A DNA stretch of 64,000 nt from Pedobacter petrophilus (GCF_009674725.1 NZ_WKKH01000017.1:1-64000); one strand, 5' to 3'; positions 28,501-36,659 are shown, counted from the stretch's first letter. Made by a program: numbers and translations. The notes: generated by a model from the letters alone, not told the origin.

Positions 28501-31269
28501 ATGAAACATCTTTTTACGCTGCTCCTTTTTTTATCATGCACCATAACCTACGCTCAGAAAAACGGTTCCATCAGTGGCCGTGTTATTCAGTCGAAAGATA
28601 AACAGCCAATTGATTATGCCTCTATAGCCATTAAAAACCTTACAGATTCTACAACCATTGGTGCCATGAATACGGGTGAAGATGGTACATTTAGTTTTAA
28701 AGGACTCAAGCCTGGTTCATACCGGTTGTATGCTGCCTTTTTAGGATTAAAAAATACCAACAAGGATTTCGTTATCTCAGCAGAAAAACCTGATTTAAAT
28801 ATTGGTGACATTGTTTTGGAAGGAGGGTCGATAGACCTGCAAACTGTCGAAATTAAAGCGGAAGTACCACCGATTGTAGTGAAGCAAGATACTTTAGAAT
28901 TTAATGCCAATTCATTCAAGGTTGTGGAGAATGCTGTGGTAGAAGATTTACTTAAAAAGCTTCCGGGGGTAGAAGTTGATAAGGCCGGAACAATCAAGGC
29001 ACAGGGGGAAACGATTACAAAAATCAGGGTGGATGGAAAAGAATTTTTCGGTAATGATCCGCTATTGGCCACAAAAAACCTTCCTGCAGATATGATAGAT
29101 AAGATTCAGGTTATCGATGAGCTTTCGGATCAGGCGCAGTTTACCGGGATAGATGATGGTTCCAGAACTAAAATTATTAATATCACTACCAGAAAAGATA
29201 AAAAAAATGGATACTTCGGCAATACAACCGCGGGTTATGGTTCCGATAAACGATATGATGTTAACGTCAATGTAAATCGCTTTAATCAGGATAGAAAACT
29301 CAGTGTTGTCGCGCAGTTTAATAACGTAAATAAGCAGAATTTTGGTGGCGGCCTTGGTGGTGGAAACGGGGGCGGCAACGGCGGCAGAGGTGGAATTACG
29401 GAAACCAATGCTGCGGGTTTCAACTTTAATGATACTTATGCTGATCAAACAGAGGTAAGCTTAAATTACTTCGTCAACAAATCAGATAACTTAATTCTCA
29501 GAAATAGTGTAACGCAAAATCTTTTAGGCGATGTTACCACTATTTTCAATAACGGCCAAACTAATAATGCAGACCGTTTAAACCATCGGCTGAACTTTAT
29601 GGTGGATACAAAACTGGATTCGCTGACATCGCTCCGGATTCAGCCAAATTTAAGTTATACCAATAACGCCGGCTTAAACAGCAGTATCTACACCCGCGAT
29701 TACAATACCTACACCATTAACGGTACCCAAAATTTAAGCAACAACAATACTTCGCCGTCTGTAAGCAATAATATTCTTTTTCGAAAAAAGTTTATGAAAA
29801 GGGGAAGAACACTATCGTTAAATTTAAATACCAATATTAATAATAACGATGCCGGCAATTACAACCGGAATGACGAAACCAGGGCGGAGGGAGGCCTAAC
29901 CACTCAAAAAATAACCGATCAGTTAAATGACCAGGAAAGTGAGTCGATTAATCAAAATACCCGTTTGGTATTCACAGAACCACTCGATAAAACATTAAGC
30001 CTGGAGTTTAATTATCAAAACGGCTATAACCATAATAAATCTGATCGGTTTACTTATAATTTTAATCCTGCAACGTTGCAATATGATTTGCTTGATACCA
30101 CCTTTAGCAATGCTTATGAAAACACAATTCTAATCAATACTGCGGGCTTCAGCTTTAATAAGAACGGGAAAAAATACAATTGGAATGTAGGTATGGCTGT
30201 ACAGAATACAGACAGAACCAATAATAATATTACCCGGGGATTTATCCTGAAACAGAATGTCTTCAATTATACGCCGTCTGCAATGTTTCGTTATAACTTT
30301 AGTAATAGTAAAAGATTTGTGGTCAATTACCGTGGTACTACAAATCAACCAACCATACAACAATTACAACCAATTCCAAATAACACCAATACACAGAATA
30401 TCCCGGTCGGAAATCCGGATTTAAGGCCTGAGTTTAACAATAACCTGCGACTGGCGTTTAATACTTTTACTGTTGGTAAAAACAGATCTCTTTTTATCAA
30501 CGTTAACCTTACGCAGACTTCAAACAAGATTGCCAATAGCAGTAGTTTAATAGAAAACGGACGCGATCAGGGTAAATTAGCCATCCTTCCGGTAAATGTA
30601 AACGGTGTTTATGCCGGTTCTTTAAACTCATCAATCAGTTTGCCGCTAATGGCCGGGAATAAATTAAACTTTCACATTAATATTAGTGGTAATTACAACC
30701 GGGATGTGAACTTTACCAATTCTTTAAAAAACATTACCAACAGCTGGGTGCTAAGTAATGGATATCGCCTGGTATCGAATCTCGATCGGTTAGATTTAAC
30801 AGCCGGTATAAATGGATCAGTTAATCGCGCTACTTACTCTGTACAGCCAAATTCTAATGCCCGATTCTATACTTTTAGTCCAAACATCAGCGTAAGTTAT
30901 TTATTCCCGGGTGATATCCGTTGGGCAATTGACGTGGATTATAATCAAAATACCGGAAGGGGAGAGGCTTTTGATACGCATTTTACTTTACTGAATTCTT
31001 ATATGAGTAAACAGTTTTTTAAAAACCGGGGAACGCTTAAAGCAGCTGTTAACGATTTATTGAATGAAAATCAGGGAGTCAGCAGAACTGCAGATAACAA
31101 TACCATACGGGATGAGCGCTACAATGTATTGCAACGCTATTTTATGTTCTCATTTACATATTCTTTAAACAGAATGGGCGGTAAAAACAGAATCAGCGAA
31201 AAAAGTAACGAAGGAGGAAGACGTAACCGTGGTGGCGAAGGTTTTGGTGGAGGAAGATCAGGAAATTAA
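28501..31269 (+). CDS. Outer-membrane beta-barrel protein with CarboxypepD_reg domain, copy 2
   Basis: This 922-residue paralogue of the upstream gene has the same domain order: signal peptide (ending TITYAQ), CarboxypepD_reg domain (GSISGRVIQSKDKQPIDYAS), plug-like region with VVEDLLKKLPGVEVDKAGTI and RVDGKEFFGNDPLLATKNLP, a Gly-rich insert (about 280-300) and the barrel. The C-terminus ends in a basic Gly/Arg-rich tail (GGRRNRGGEGFGGGRSGN) that extends past the usual terminal strand. The two proteins are similar end to end, indicating tandem duplication. A terminator lies between them, so they can be expressed separately. Transport substrate or signalling role is unknown. Confidence 0.88.
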   Translation: MKHLFTLLLFLSCTITYAQKNGSISGRVIQSKDKQPIDYASIAIKNLTDSTTIGAMNTGEDGTFSFKGLKPGSYRLYAAFLGLKNTNKDFVISAEKPDLNIGDIVLEGGSIDLQTVEIKAEVPPIVVKQDTLEFNANSFKVVENAVVEDLLKKLPGVEVDKAGTIKAQGETITKIRVDGKEFFGNDPLLATKNLPADMIDKIQVIDELSDQAQFTGIDDGSRTKIINITTRKDKKNGYFGNTTAGYGSDKRYDVNVNVNRFNQDRKLSVVAQFNNVNKQNFGGGLGGGNGGGNGGRGGITETNAAGFNFNDTYADQTEVSLNYFVNKSDNLILRNSVTQNLLGDVTTIFNNGQTNNADRLNHRLNFMVDTKLDSLTSLRIQPNLSYTNNAGLNSSIYTRDYNTYTINGTQNLSNNNTSPSVSNNILFRKKFMKRGRTLSLNLNTNINNNDAGNYNRNDETRAEGGLTTQKITDQLNDQESESINQNTRLVFTEPLDKTLSLEFNYQNGYNHNKSDRFTYNFNPATLQYDLLDTTFSNAYENTILINTAGFSFNKNGKKYNWNVGMAVQNTDRTNNNITRGFILKQNVFNYTPSAMFRYNFSNSKRFVVNYRGTTNQPTIQQLQPIPNNTNTQNIPVGNPDLRPEFNNNLRLAFNTFTVGKNRSLFINVNLTQTSNKIANSSSLIENGRDQGKLAILPVNVNGVYAGSLNSSISLPLMAGNKLNFHINISGNYNRDVNFTNSLKNITNSWVLSNGYRLVSNLDRLDLTAGINGSVNRATYSVQPNSNARFYTFSPNISVSYLFPGDIRWAIDVDYNQNTGRGEAFDTHFTLLNSYMSKQFFKNRGTLKAAVNDLLNENQGVSRTADNNTIRDERYNVLQRYFMFSFTYSLNRMGGKNRISEKSNEGGRRNRGGEGFGGGRSGN

Positions 31270-31432
31270 TCATGGGTTAGTCAAACCTGATTTTCGGCAT
31301 CAAGATACCATTCATCTATTTGGAATAAATCTAAAGAAAGGCTAACTTGCACCTGATTTAGCACATGAACCCGAAGGGATTGAGATAGTATTTTAATCTT
31401 GGAGGCCCCATCTGAGCATAAAACAAATACAG

Positions 31433-31651
31433 ATGAAACTTTCAAATTTAAAAGTTGGAGAAAAAGGAACAATCATTTCATTTACAGACCTTGATCTTTC
31501 TGTAAAATTGATGGAGATGGGTTGTTTGCCGGGTGAAGTTGTAGAAGTTGAGCGTTTTGCTCCTCTTGGCGACCCAATGGCCATTCGTGTTGCTGGTTAT
31601 CAGCTTTGCTTACGTAAAAGCGAAGCCGATGTCGTTATCATCAATAAATAA
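31433..31651 (+). CDS. feoA: Ferrous iron transport protein A
   Basis: This is a 72-residue SH3-like FeoA protein (MKLSNLKVGEKGTIISFTD at the start, then MGCLPGEVVEVERFAPLGDP). It is needed for FeoB-dependent Fe(II) uptake, probably by binding the transporter's cytoplasmic side. The length is normal, and feoB starts 6 bp later. No Fur box could be identified with confidence in the 163 bp upstream. Confidence 0.94.
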   Translation: MKLSNLKVGEKGTIISFTDLDLSVKLMEMGCLPGEVVEVERFAPLGDPMAIRVAGYQLCLRKSEADVVIINK

Positions 31652-31657
31652 GCTGAT

Positions 31658-33766
31658 TTGGATATTAAAGTTGCATTAGTTGGTAATCCCAATACAGGTA
31701 AGTCTACTCTATTTAATCGTTTAACGGGATTAAATCAAAAAATTGGAAATTTTCCTGGAATTACGGTAGATAAAAAAACAGGTTTTATGAAGCTTGCCAA
31801 TGGCAAGGGTGCAGAAGTAATTGATTTGCCCGGAACATATAGCCTGTACCCAAAAAGTGCTGATGAAAGTATCGTTTTCCAGGTTTTAGCTGATGCGAAT
31901 AATAATAGTTATCCTGATGTAATCGTACTGGTAGTTGATGCATCAAACCTTAAACGTAACATGCTTTTGTATTCGCAGGTTGCAGATTTAGGAATTCCGA
32001 TGGTACTGGCATTGAATATGGTCGATCTTTCCGAAAAACAAGGCATTAATATTGACTTAAATAAGCTCGTTCAAAAATTAGGTGTGCAGGTGGTTTCAAT
32101 TTCTGCACGGAATAATATCGGGATTGATAAGCTAAAAAATGCGATTTCCAATACCAATAAAATTGCCACTCAGTTTCAGGATGTTGATGTAAACATTCTT
32201 GCACCAGCGGCCATTAATGCCATCAAATCAAAACTGAATTCTGATAATGATTATTATGCTTTACAGGTATTGCATCAGCATGAATACCTTAAATTCTTTT
32301 CTGAAAAAGAACAGGAAGAAATAGAAGAAATAGAGCAATCACATCAATTTGAGTCTTCTAAAACGCAGGCAGCAGAAACTATTGTACGTTATAAATATTT
32401 AAGTTCGATATTGGCAGATGTGGTTTCTGATGAAGGTATTGCGAAGAAATTTACTTTTAGTGATAAGCTTGATTCAATTTTAACCCACAAAGTCTGGGGA
32501 TTCGCGATATTCATATTAATTCTTTTTGTAATATTCAATGCGATTTTTGCCTGGTCTTCCTACCCGATGGAATGGATTGAAGCAGGTTTCGGTTTTGTTA
32601 CTGATCTTGGTCACCAGTATTTGCCCGAAGGGATGTTCACTAATTTACTCCTCGATGGTATCATAGCCGGATTGGGTGGAATCTTCGTGTTTATTCCTCA
32701 AATTGCCATTTTGTTTGCTTTCATTTCTATTTTAGAAGATACAGGCTACATGTCAAGGGTAACTTTTATGATGGATAAAATCATGAGCAAAGTTGGCTTA
32801 AATGGAAAATCCGTTGTACCTATGATTGGTGGTTTAGCGTGTGCAGTACCTTCTATTATGGCGGCCAGAAATATTGAAAACTGGAAGGATAGAATGATTA
32901 CGATCATGGTAACGCCCCTGGTAAGTTGCTCGGCAAGGCTTCCGGTTTATATTCTGATCATTTCGTTGATTATCCCGTCAGAAAATATTTTTGGAATTTT
33001 TAACATGCAGGGTTTAGCCTTAATGGTGATGTACCTGGTTGGGGTGATTGCTGCGGTATTGGTGGCCTGGATTATGAAGTTCATCATTAAAACTAAAGAG
33101 CGTGCTTATTTCATTATGGAATTGCCTATTTACCGCATGCCAAGATGGAAAAATGTGCTTTACACGATGTATGAAAAATCGAAAACCTTTGTTTTTGAGG
33201 CCGGGAAAGTGATTATTGCAATATCAATTATTCTTTGGGTGCTGGCAACCTTTGGTCCGGGCAGTCGCTTTGATCAGATTGACCGGAAATATGCACCTGC
33301 ACTTGCAGATACCACAAAAAATACTGATCACATCCGAACACTTATTGCTACAGAAAAGCTGGAAAACTCTTACGTTGGCATTTTAGGTCATTGGATAGAA
33401 CCCGCTATTCGTCCTTTAGGTTATGATTGGAAAATCGGCATTGGTTTGATCACTTCTTTTGCTGCACGCGAGGCATTTGTGGGTACAATGGCGACTATCT
33501 ATAGCGTAGATGGTGGCGATGAAGATACTTCTACCATTAGAGAACGCATGTCTGCGTCCGTAAACAGCCGCACAGGCTTACCCGTTTACACCTTTGCTAC
33601 TGGTATTTCATTAATGTTGTTTTATGCTTTTGCGATGCAGTGTATGAGTACCGTGGCAATTGTTTACCGCGAAACTAAAGGCTGGAAATGGCCGGTAATT
33701 CAATTGGTTTATATGACGGTCATGGCTTACTTTGCAGCGCTTATTGCATACCAGTTGCTTAAGTAG
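31658..33766 (+). CDS. feoB: Ferrous iron transporter FeoB
   Basis: This 702-residue protein has an N-terminal G-domain with G1 GNPNTGKST (9-17), G3 DLPGT (56-60) and G4 NMVD (about 120), a helical GDI-like spacer (about 170-260) and a C-terminal membrane domain of about eight or more helices containing the two Gate regions, including the Cys-containing GGLACAVPSIMAARN and VSCSARLPVY. It moves Fe(II) across the inner membrane. The start is TTG at 31658. It is co-transcribed with feoA; feoC is absent, as in most Bacteroidota. Confidence 0.96.
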   Translation: MDIKVALVGNPNTGKSTLFNRLTGLNQKIGNFPGITVDKKTGFMKLANGKGAEVIDLPGTYSLYPKSADESIVFQVLADANNNSYPDVIVLVVDASNLKRNMLLYSQVADLGIPMVLALNMVDLSEKQGINIDLNKLVQKLGVQVVSISARNNIGIDKLKNAISNTNKIATQFQDVDVNILAPAAINAIKSKLNSDNDYYALQVLHQHEYLKFFSEKEQEEIEEIEQSHQFESSKTQAAETIVRYKYLSSILADVVSDEGIAKKFTFSDKLDSILTHKVWGFAIFILILFVIFNAIFAWSSYPMEWIEAGFGFVTDLGHQYLPEGMFTNLLLDGIIAGLGGIFVFIPQIAILFAFISILEDTGYMSRVTFMMDKIMSKVGLNGKSVVPMIGGLACAVPSIMAARNIENWKDRMITIMVTPLVSCSARLPVYILIISLIIPSENIFGIFNMQGLALMVMYLVGVIAAVLVAWIMKFIIKTKERAYFIMELPIYRMPRWKNVLYTMYEKSKTFVFEAGKVIIAISIILWVLATFGPGSRFDQIDRKYAPALADTTKNTDHIRTLIATEKLENSYVGILGHWIEPAIRPLGYDWKIGIGLITSFAAREAFVGTMATIYSVDGGDEDTSTIRERMSASVNSRTGLPVYTFATGISLMLFYAFAMQCMSTVAIVYRETKGWKWPVIQLVYMTVMAYFAALIAYQLLK

Positions 33767-33771
33767 AAAGT

Positions 33772-33905
33772 TCTGAGTATTAGGTGTTGAGAATCAAGAA
33801 ATATTAAGTGTCAAGATGCCCGGCAAGAAAACTACTGTAGCTTTTTTACTTACCGGACTTAAAACATTTAACTATCGACTAAGACTTCAGACACTTGACT
33901 CACTC
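33772..33905. repeat. Degenerate GACT/AGTC-rich intergenic sequence with possible terminator
   Basis: The spacer between the convergent genes feoB and the Lrp regulator contains loosely repeated words (TTGAGAATCAAG, AGTGTCAAG, CGACTAAGACTTCAGACACTTGACTC). It also contains a possible bidirectional hairpin, CCGGCAAG (33820-33827) with CTTACCGG (33849-33856, one mismatch), with a T-run in the loop. Similar GACT-rich spacers occur at 34663-34727 and 55574-55768. Confidence 0.45.
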
Positions 33906-33911
33906 GTAAAA

Positions 33912-34388
33912 CTAACCCAATTCAATCTGTCTTTTGATACTTTCCTCTAACGAAATCAGCGTTTCGGTACGTTGAATACCATTCACCGCCTGAATTTCTT
34001 CATTAAGTACGTGGCGTAAATGATTGGTATCTCTGCAAATTATTTTAGCGAACATACTATAAGCACCCGTAGTATAATGGAGCTCTACAACTTCCTTAAT
34101 TTTACTAAGTTGGGCAACAGCATCTTTATACTGAATACCTTTTTCGAGGTAAATACCTAGAAAAGCACAGATATCGTAACCTGCTTTTTGAGGATCTATA
34201 ATCAGGTGTGAGCCCTTTATGATCCCCATTTCCTGCAGTTTCTTCATTCTAACGTGTATAGTGCCGCCAGAAACAATTAAGTCTTTCGCAATTTCGGTAT
34301 ATGGTTTAGTAGCGTCCTGCATTAACTGCTTCAATATATCAATATCGAGGTTGTCAATTTCTAAATTGGAATTGTCTTTTTTGAGCAT
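33912..34388 (-). CDS. Lrp/AsnC-family transcriptional regulator
   Basis: This 158-residue protein has an N-terminal winged HTH (IDNLDIDILKQLMQDATKPY then GGTIHVRMKKLQEMGII) and a C-terminal RAM ligand-binding domain (about 70-150, GYDICAFLGIYLEKGIQYK). It resembles the regulators that respond to amino acids. The usual homologue is an autoregulator of amino-acid metabolism genes; no obvious target is adjacent. Divergent from it lies the tRNA-like RNA operon at 34462-34930. Confidence 0.92.
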   Translation of the reverse strand: MLKKDNSNLEIDNLDIDILKQLMQDATKPYTEIAKDLIVSGGTIHVRMKKLQEMGIIKGSHLIIDPQKAGYDICAFLGIYLEKGIQYKDAVAQLSKIKEVVELHYTTGAYSMFAKIICRDTNHLRHVLNEEIQAVNGIQRTETLISLEESIKRQIELG

Positions 34389-34461
34389 ATTTTTGAATTA
34401 TGATAAGCGAATTTACAAATATTTATCAATATTATAAAAATAAAATTAAATGTTTAAAATA

Positions 34462-34493
34462 TTTGCAAGGTATTAGATGTTCCATTACATTTG
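34462..34493 (+). promoter_or_regulatory. Promoter of the tRNA-like RNA operon
   Basis: TTTG (34462-34465), a 20-nt spacer and TACATTTG (34486-34493) match the Bacteroidota -33/-7 consensus. Transcription would begin near 34500, just before the boxA-like element. Confidence 0.72.
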
Positions 34494-34518
34494 TATCAAG
34501 CAATTAACAAAAAGGAAC

Positions 34519-34530
34519 GTTCTTTAACAA
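34519..34530 (+). promoter_or_regulatory. boxA-like antitermination element
   Basis: GTTCTTTAACAA closely resembles boxA (E. coli GCTCTTTAACAA), the NusB/S10 loading site in leaders of rRNA operons. It lies between the promoter and the first tRNA-like RNA. This supports the view that the transcript is a stable, non-translated RNA. Confidence 0.55.
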
Positions 34531-34544
34531 ATTGCTAAACATAC

Positions 34545-34654
34545 TGTAGGGTGGTGAAACAGGCAGACACACCTCCTTGTCTCGGTGGCGGAGAATAATG
34601 GGAAAACCAGCAATGGCTAACTACTCCTTGGAGGTTCGATTCCTTCCCCTACAG
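34545..34654 (+). ncRNA. tRNA-like RNA copy 1 (GUC triplet, 41-nt variable region)
   Basis: Acceptor TGTAGGG/CCCTACA (34545-34551, 34647-34653) with discriminator G; D-arm GTG...CAC (34554-34556, 34568-34570) with the GG pair in the loop; anticodon stem CCTCC/GGTGG (34572-34576, 34584-34588, one T-T mismatch) with loop TTGTCTC, triplet GTC at 34579-34581; T-stem GGAGG/CCTTC and T-loop TTCGATT (34635-34641). Between anticodon arm and T-arm lie 41 nt (34589-34629), closed by GGAG/CTCC (34590-34593, 34624-34627). Normal class II arms have up to about 24 nt. The D-arm looks leucine-type, while GUC, C38 and G73 are aspartate identity elements. Residue 37 is U, where a purine is nearly universal. 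It may be an odd tRNA or a tRNA-mimicking regulatory RNA. Confidence 0.7.
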
Positions 34655-34662
34655 CGACTTAG

Positions 34663-34727
34663 TCCTGAGTCAAAAGTTCATAGTCTAAAGCAGACTGGCG
34701 ACTAAAGACTACGGACTGATGACTATA
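34663..34727. repeat. GACT/AGTC-rich spacer between the two tRNA-like RNAs
   Basis: The spacer repeats words such as AGTCCTGAGTCAAAAG, TAGTCTAAAGCAGACTG, CGACTAAAGACTACGGACTG. TAGTCT and AGACTA can pair. The composition is unlike the flanking RNAs and similar to the spacers at 33772-33905 and 55574-55768. Confidence 0.5.
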
Positions 34728-34728
34728 A

Positions 34729-34872
34729 TGTTGGGTGGTGAAATTGGCAGACACGCCTCCTTGTCTCGGTGGTGGGGAATAATGGGACAAACGCAGTTTA
34801 TTGGGTTGACCACAATTAATTTTTTGAACTGTAGCTAACTACCCCTTGAAGGTTCGACTCCTTCCCCAACAG
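34729..34872 (+). ncRNA. tRNA-like RNA copy 2 (GUC triplet, 75-nt variable region)
   Basis: It has the same architecture as copy 1: acceptor TGTTGGG/CCCAACA (34729-34735, 34865-34871) with discriminator G; D-arm GTG...CAC; an identical anticodon arm with GTC at 34763-34765; T-stem GAAGG/CCTTC and T-loop TTCGACT. The variable region is 75 nt (34773-34847). It is closed by GGGG/CCCC and contains an extra hairpin (CAGTT 34794-34798 with AACTG 34827-34831). Stem differences from copy 1 are compensatory: A-T became T-A in the acceptor and A-T became G-C in the variable stem. AATAATGGGA and GCTAACTA flank the variable insert in both copies. CCA is not encoded. Confidence 0.7.
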
Positions 34873-34902
34873 CATTTTTTATGAATAATAAGTTAGTTAA
34901 TT

Positions 34903-34930
34903 GAGCAATCCTGGATAGGTTGCTCTTTTT
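34903..34930 (+). terminator. Intrinsic terminator of the tRNA-like RNA operon
   Basis: GAGCAA-T-CC pairs with GGTTGCTC around loop TGGATA (one bulged T) and is followed by a T-run at 34926-34930. Confidence 0.75.
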
Positions 34931-35023
34931 CATTTTATAACGTTATGAAAAATATCAGAAATATTACATCAGTTATGACTATCTTACCGATTGATTGCAC
35001 TAAATATCTTGTAGTCCCCAGTA

Positions 35024-36043
35024 ATGAAGAGAGTATCAATTAAAGACATAGCTAAACAACTAAACATCTCGATTACATCTGTCTCTTTTGTAATTAATGG
35101 CAGAGCAAAAGAAAAGAACATTAGTGATGCATTGACTAAGAAGGTTTTAGACCTCGTAGCAAAATTAAATTATCAACCAAATACGCTTGCCACAAGTTTG
35201 CGGACAGGAAAGACAAGAATTATCGGCTTTCTGGTTGATGACATTTCAGAGCCTTTCTTCTCTGGTATCGCGAAACGTATTGATGAAATAGCTTCAGAAC
35301 TTGGCTATAAAATTCTATTTAGCAGTACCAGAAATGATACAACTAAAGCAATAGAGTTATTGCAAATTTTTAAAGACAGGCACGTAGACGGCTACATCAT
35401 GGCATTGCCTGAAGGTCTGGAAGATGAAGTTAAAAAACTGATTGCAACGGATGCTCCTGTTGTTTTGTTCGATCGGTACGTGCAGGATGTACAGGCTGAT
35501 TATGTAATTATCAATAATAAAGAAAGTACAGCTCTTGCAACGGCGCATTTGATTGATAACGGATATAAGAATATCGCTTTTATCACCGTTGATTCTGTTC
35601 AGCTGCAGATGTTAGATCGCCTGGCTGGCTATGAGGAAACTATAGCAAAGCATCAACTGCATCCATTTGTTAAAAAGATAAACTATAGTACATCAGCAAC
35701 GACAATAAAGGAGATGGCTGAATTTTTTAATGCAAATAAGAATTTAGATGCAGTTATCTTTGGAGCGAATTATATCACTCTTGATGGTCTGAGAACCTTC
35801 AGGGCAATGGGCATGCGTATCCAAAAAGACCTGGCAGTAGTATCTTTTGATGATTTTGAAATTTTAGAATTTTGTGACCCACCGGTAACAGCAATTGCGC
35901 AGCCTTTAGAGGCTATTGCCGAAAATATCATGAAAACTTTGATGGAAAAATTGAAACAAACCAGTGCAGATAAGAAATATAGTGAGGTAGTGGTTCCAAC
36001 GATCTTCAACATCCGCGAATCCAGCGCAAAAGTTAAAGCATAA
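35024..36043 (+). CDS. LacI/GalR-family transcriptional regulator
   Basis: This 339-residue protein has the N-terminal LacI HTH and hinge (VSIKDIAKQLNISITSVSFV, then AKLNYQPNTLATSLRTGKT) and a periplasmic-binding-protein-like effector domain (about 65-335). It would bind a sugar or sugar phosphate and control carbohydrate genes, but none is next to it; nagA is 1.4 kb away on the other strand. It is monocistronic and ends at a bidirectional terminator shared with frr. Confidence 0.93.
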   Translation: MKRVSIKDIAKQLNISITSVSFVINGRAKEKNISDALTKKVLDLVAKLNYQPNTLATSLRTGKTRIIGFLVDDISEPFFSGIAKRIDEIASELGYKILFSSTRNDTTKAIELLQIFKDRHVDGYIMALPEGLEDEVKKLIATDAPVVLFDRYVQDVQADYVIINNKESTALATAHLIDNGYKNIAFITVDSVQLQMLDRLAGYEETIAKHQLHPFVKKINYSTSATTIKEMAEFFNANKNLDAVIFGANYITLDGLRTFRAMGMRIQKDLAVVSFDDFEILEFCDPPVTAIAQPLEAIAENIMKTLMEKLKQTSADKKYSEVVVPTIFNIRESSAKVKA

Positions 36044-36044
36044 A

Positions 36045-36076
36045 AAAAGGAACAGGTGATTTAATCTGTTCCTTTT
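36045..36076. terminator. Bidirectional terminator between the LacI regulator and frr
   Basis: AAAAGGAACAG (36045-36055) and CTGTTCCTTTT (36066-36076) form a perfect 11-bp stem with a 10-nt loop. The A-run on one side and T-run on the other allow it to work for both convergent genes. Confidence 0.85.
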
Positions 36077-36095
36077 ACATTTATAATATAACTGA

Positions 36096-36659
36096 TTAAA
36101 CAGTCATTACATCTTTTTCTTTTACCTCTGCGTGTTTATCTACTTTAATGATATAGGCATCAGTTAATTTTTGAACTTCACCTTCACCGGCTTTGATCTC
36201 GTCATCAGAAACCCCTTCGCCTTTAAGCTTCTGAATTTTAGTATTTGCATCCTTACGGATATTCCGAACTGTAATTCTTCCTCGTTCAGCTTCTTCCTTA
36301 ACTTTTTTAACCAGGTCTTTTCTACGTTCCTCTGTTAGCGGAGGTACTACCAAACGGATTACAATACCATCATTCTGAGGATTGATACCAATATTTGCCA
36401 CTTGAATAGCTTTTTCGATAGGTACCAACAGTGATTTTTCCCAGGGCTGAATTACGATTGTTCTTGCATCAGGAGTATTGATGCTGGATACCTGCGACAA
36501 CGCCGTAGAAGCGCCATAATAATCTACAAAAATACCATCAAGCATTCCTGCAGATGCTTTACCAGCTCTAATTTTAGTTAGTTCAGATTCACAATGATCG
36601 ATTGCTCTATCCATAGCAGATTCAGCATCCATCAATTGTAATTGTATGAGTTCGTTCAT
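36096..36659 (-). CDS. frr: Ribosome recycling factor
   Basis: This 187-residue protein has the RRF three-helix bundle pattern (ELTKIRAGKASAGMLDGIFV near residue 27 and ERRKDLVKKVKEEAERGRI near residue 120). With EF-G it splits post-termination ribosomes. The length and N-terminus are normal. It lies 39 bp downstream of pyrH, the common pyrH-frr order, but also has a -7-like element TACTTTTG of its own (36683-36676 on the minus strand) in the gap. Confidence 0.97.
   Translation of the reverse strand: MNELIQLQLMDAESAMDRAIDHCESELTKIRAGKASAGMLDGIFVDYYGASTALSQVSSINTPDARTIVIQPWEKSLLVPIEKAIQVANIGINPQNDGIVIRLVVPPLTEERRKDLVKKVKEEAERGRITVRNIRKDANTKIQKLKGEGVSDDEIKAGEGEVQKLTDAYIIKVDKHAEVKEKDVMTV

Noticed and set aside
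28614..29448. Minus-strand frames inside the second outer-membrane barrel gene
   Set aside because: No family features, and a similar antisense opening exists in the paralogue at 25759-26575, showing that it follows from the coding pattern of the barrel proteins.
34545..34872. Introns in ordinary leucine tRNA genes
   Set aside because: The extra sequence lies in the variable region, not the anticodon loop. No group I intron core is seen, and the inserts are framed by a paired stem that co-varies between copies. The discriminator is G and the triplet is GUC, unlike leucine tRNAs.
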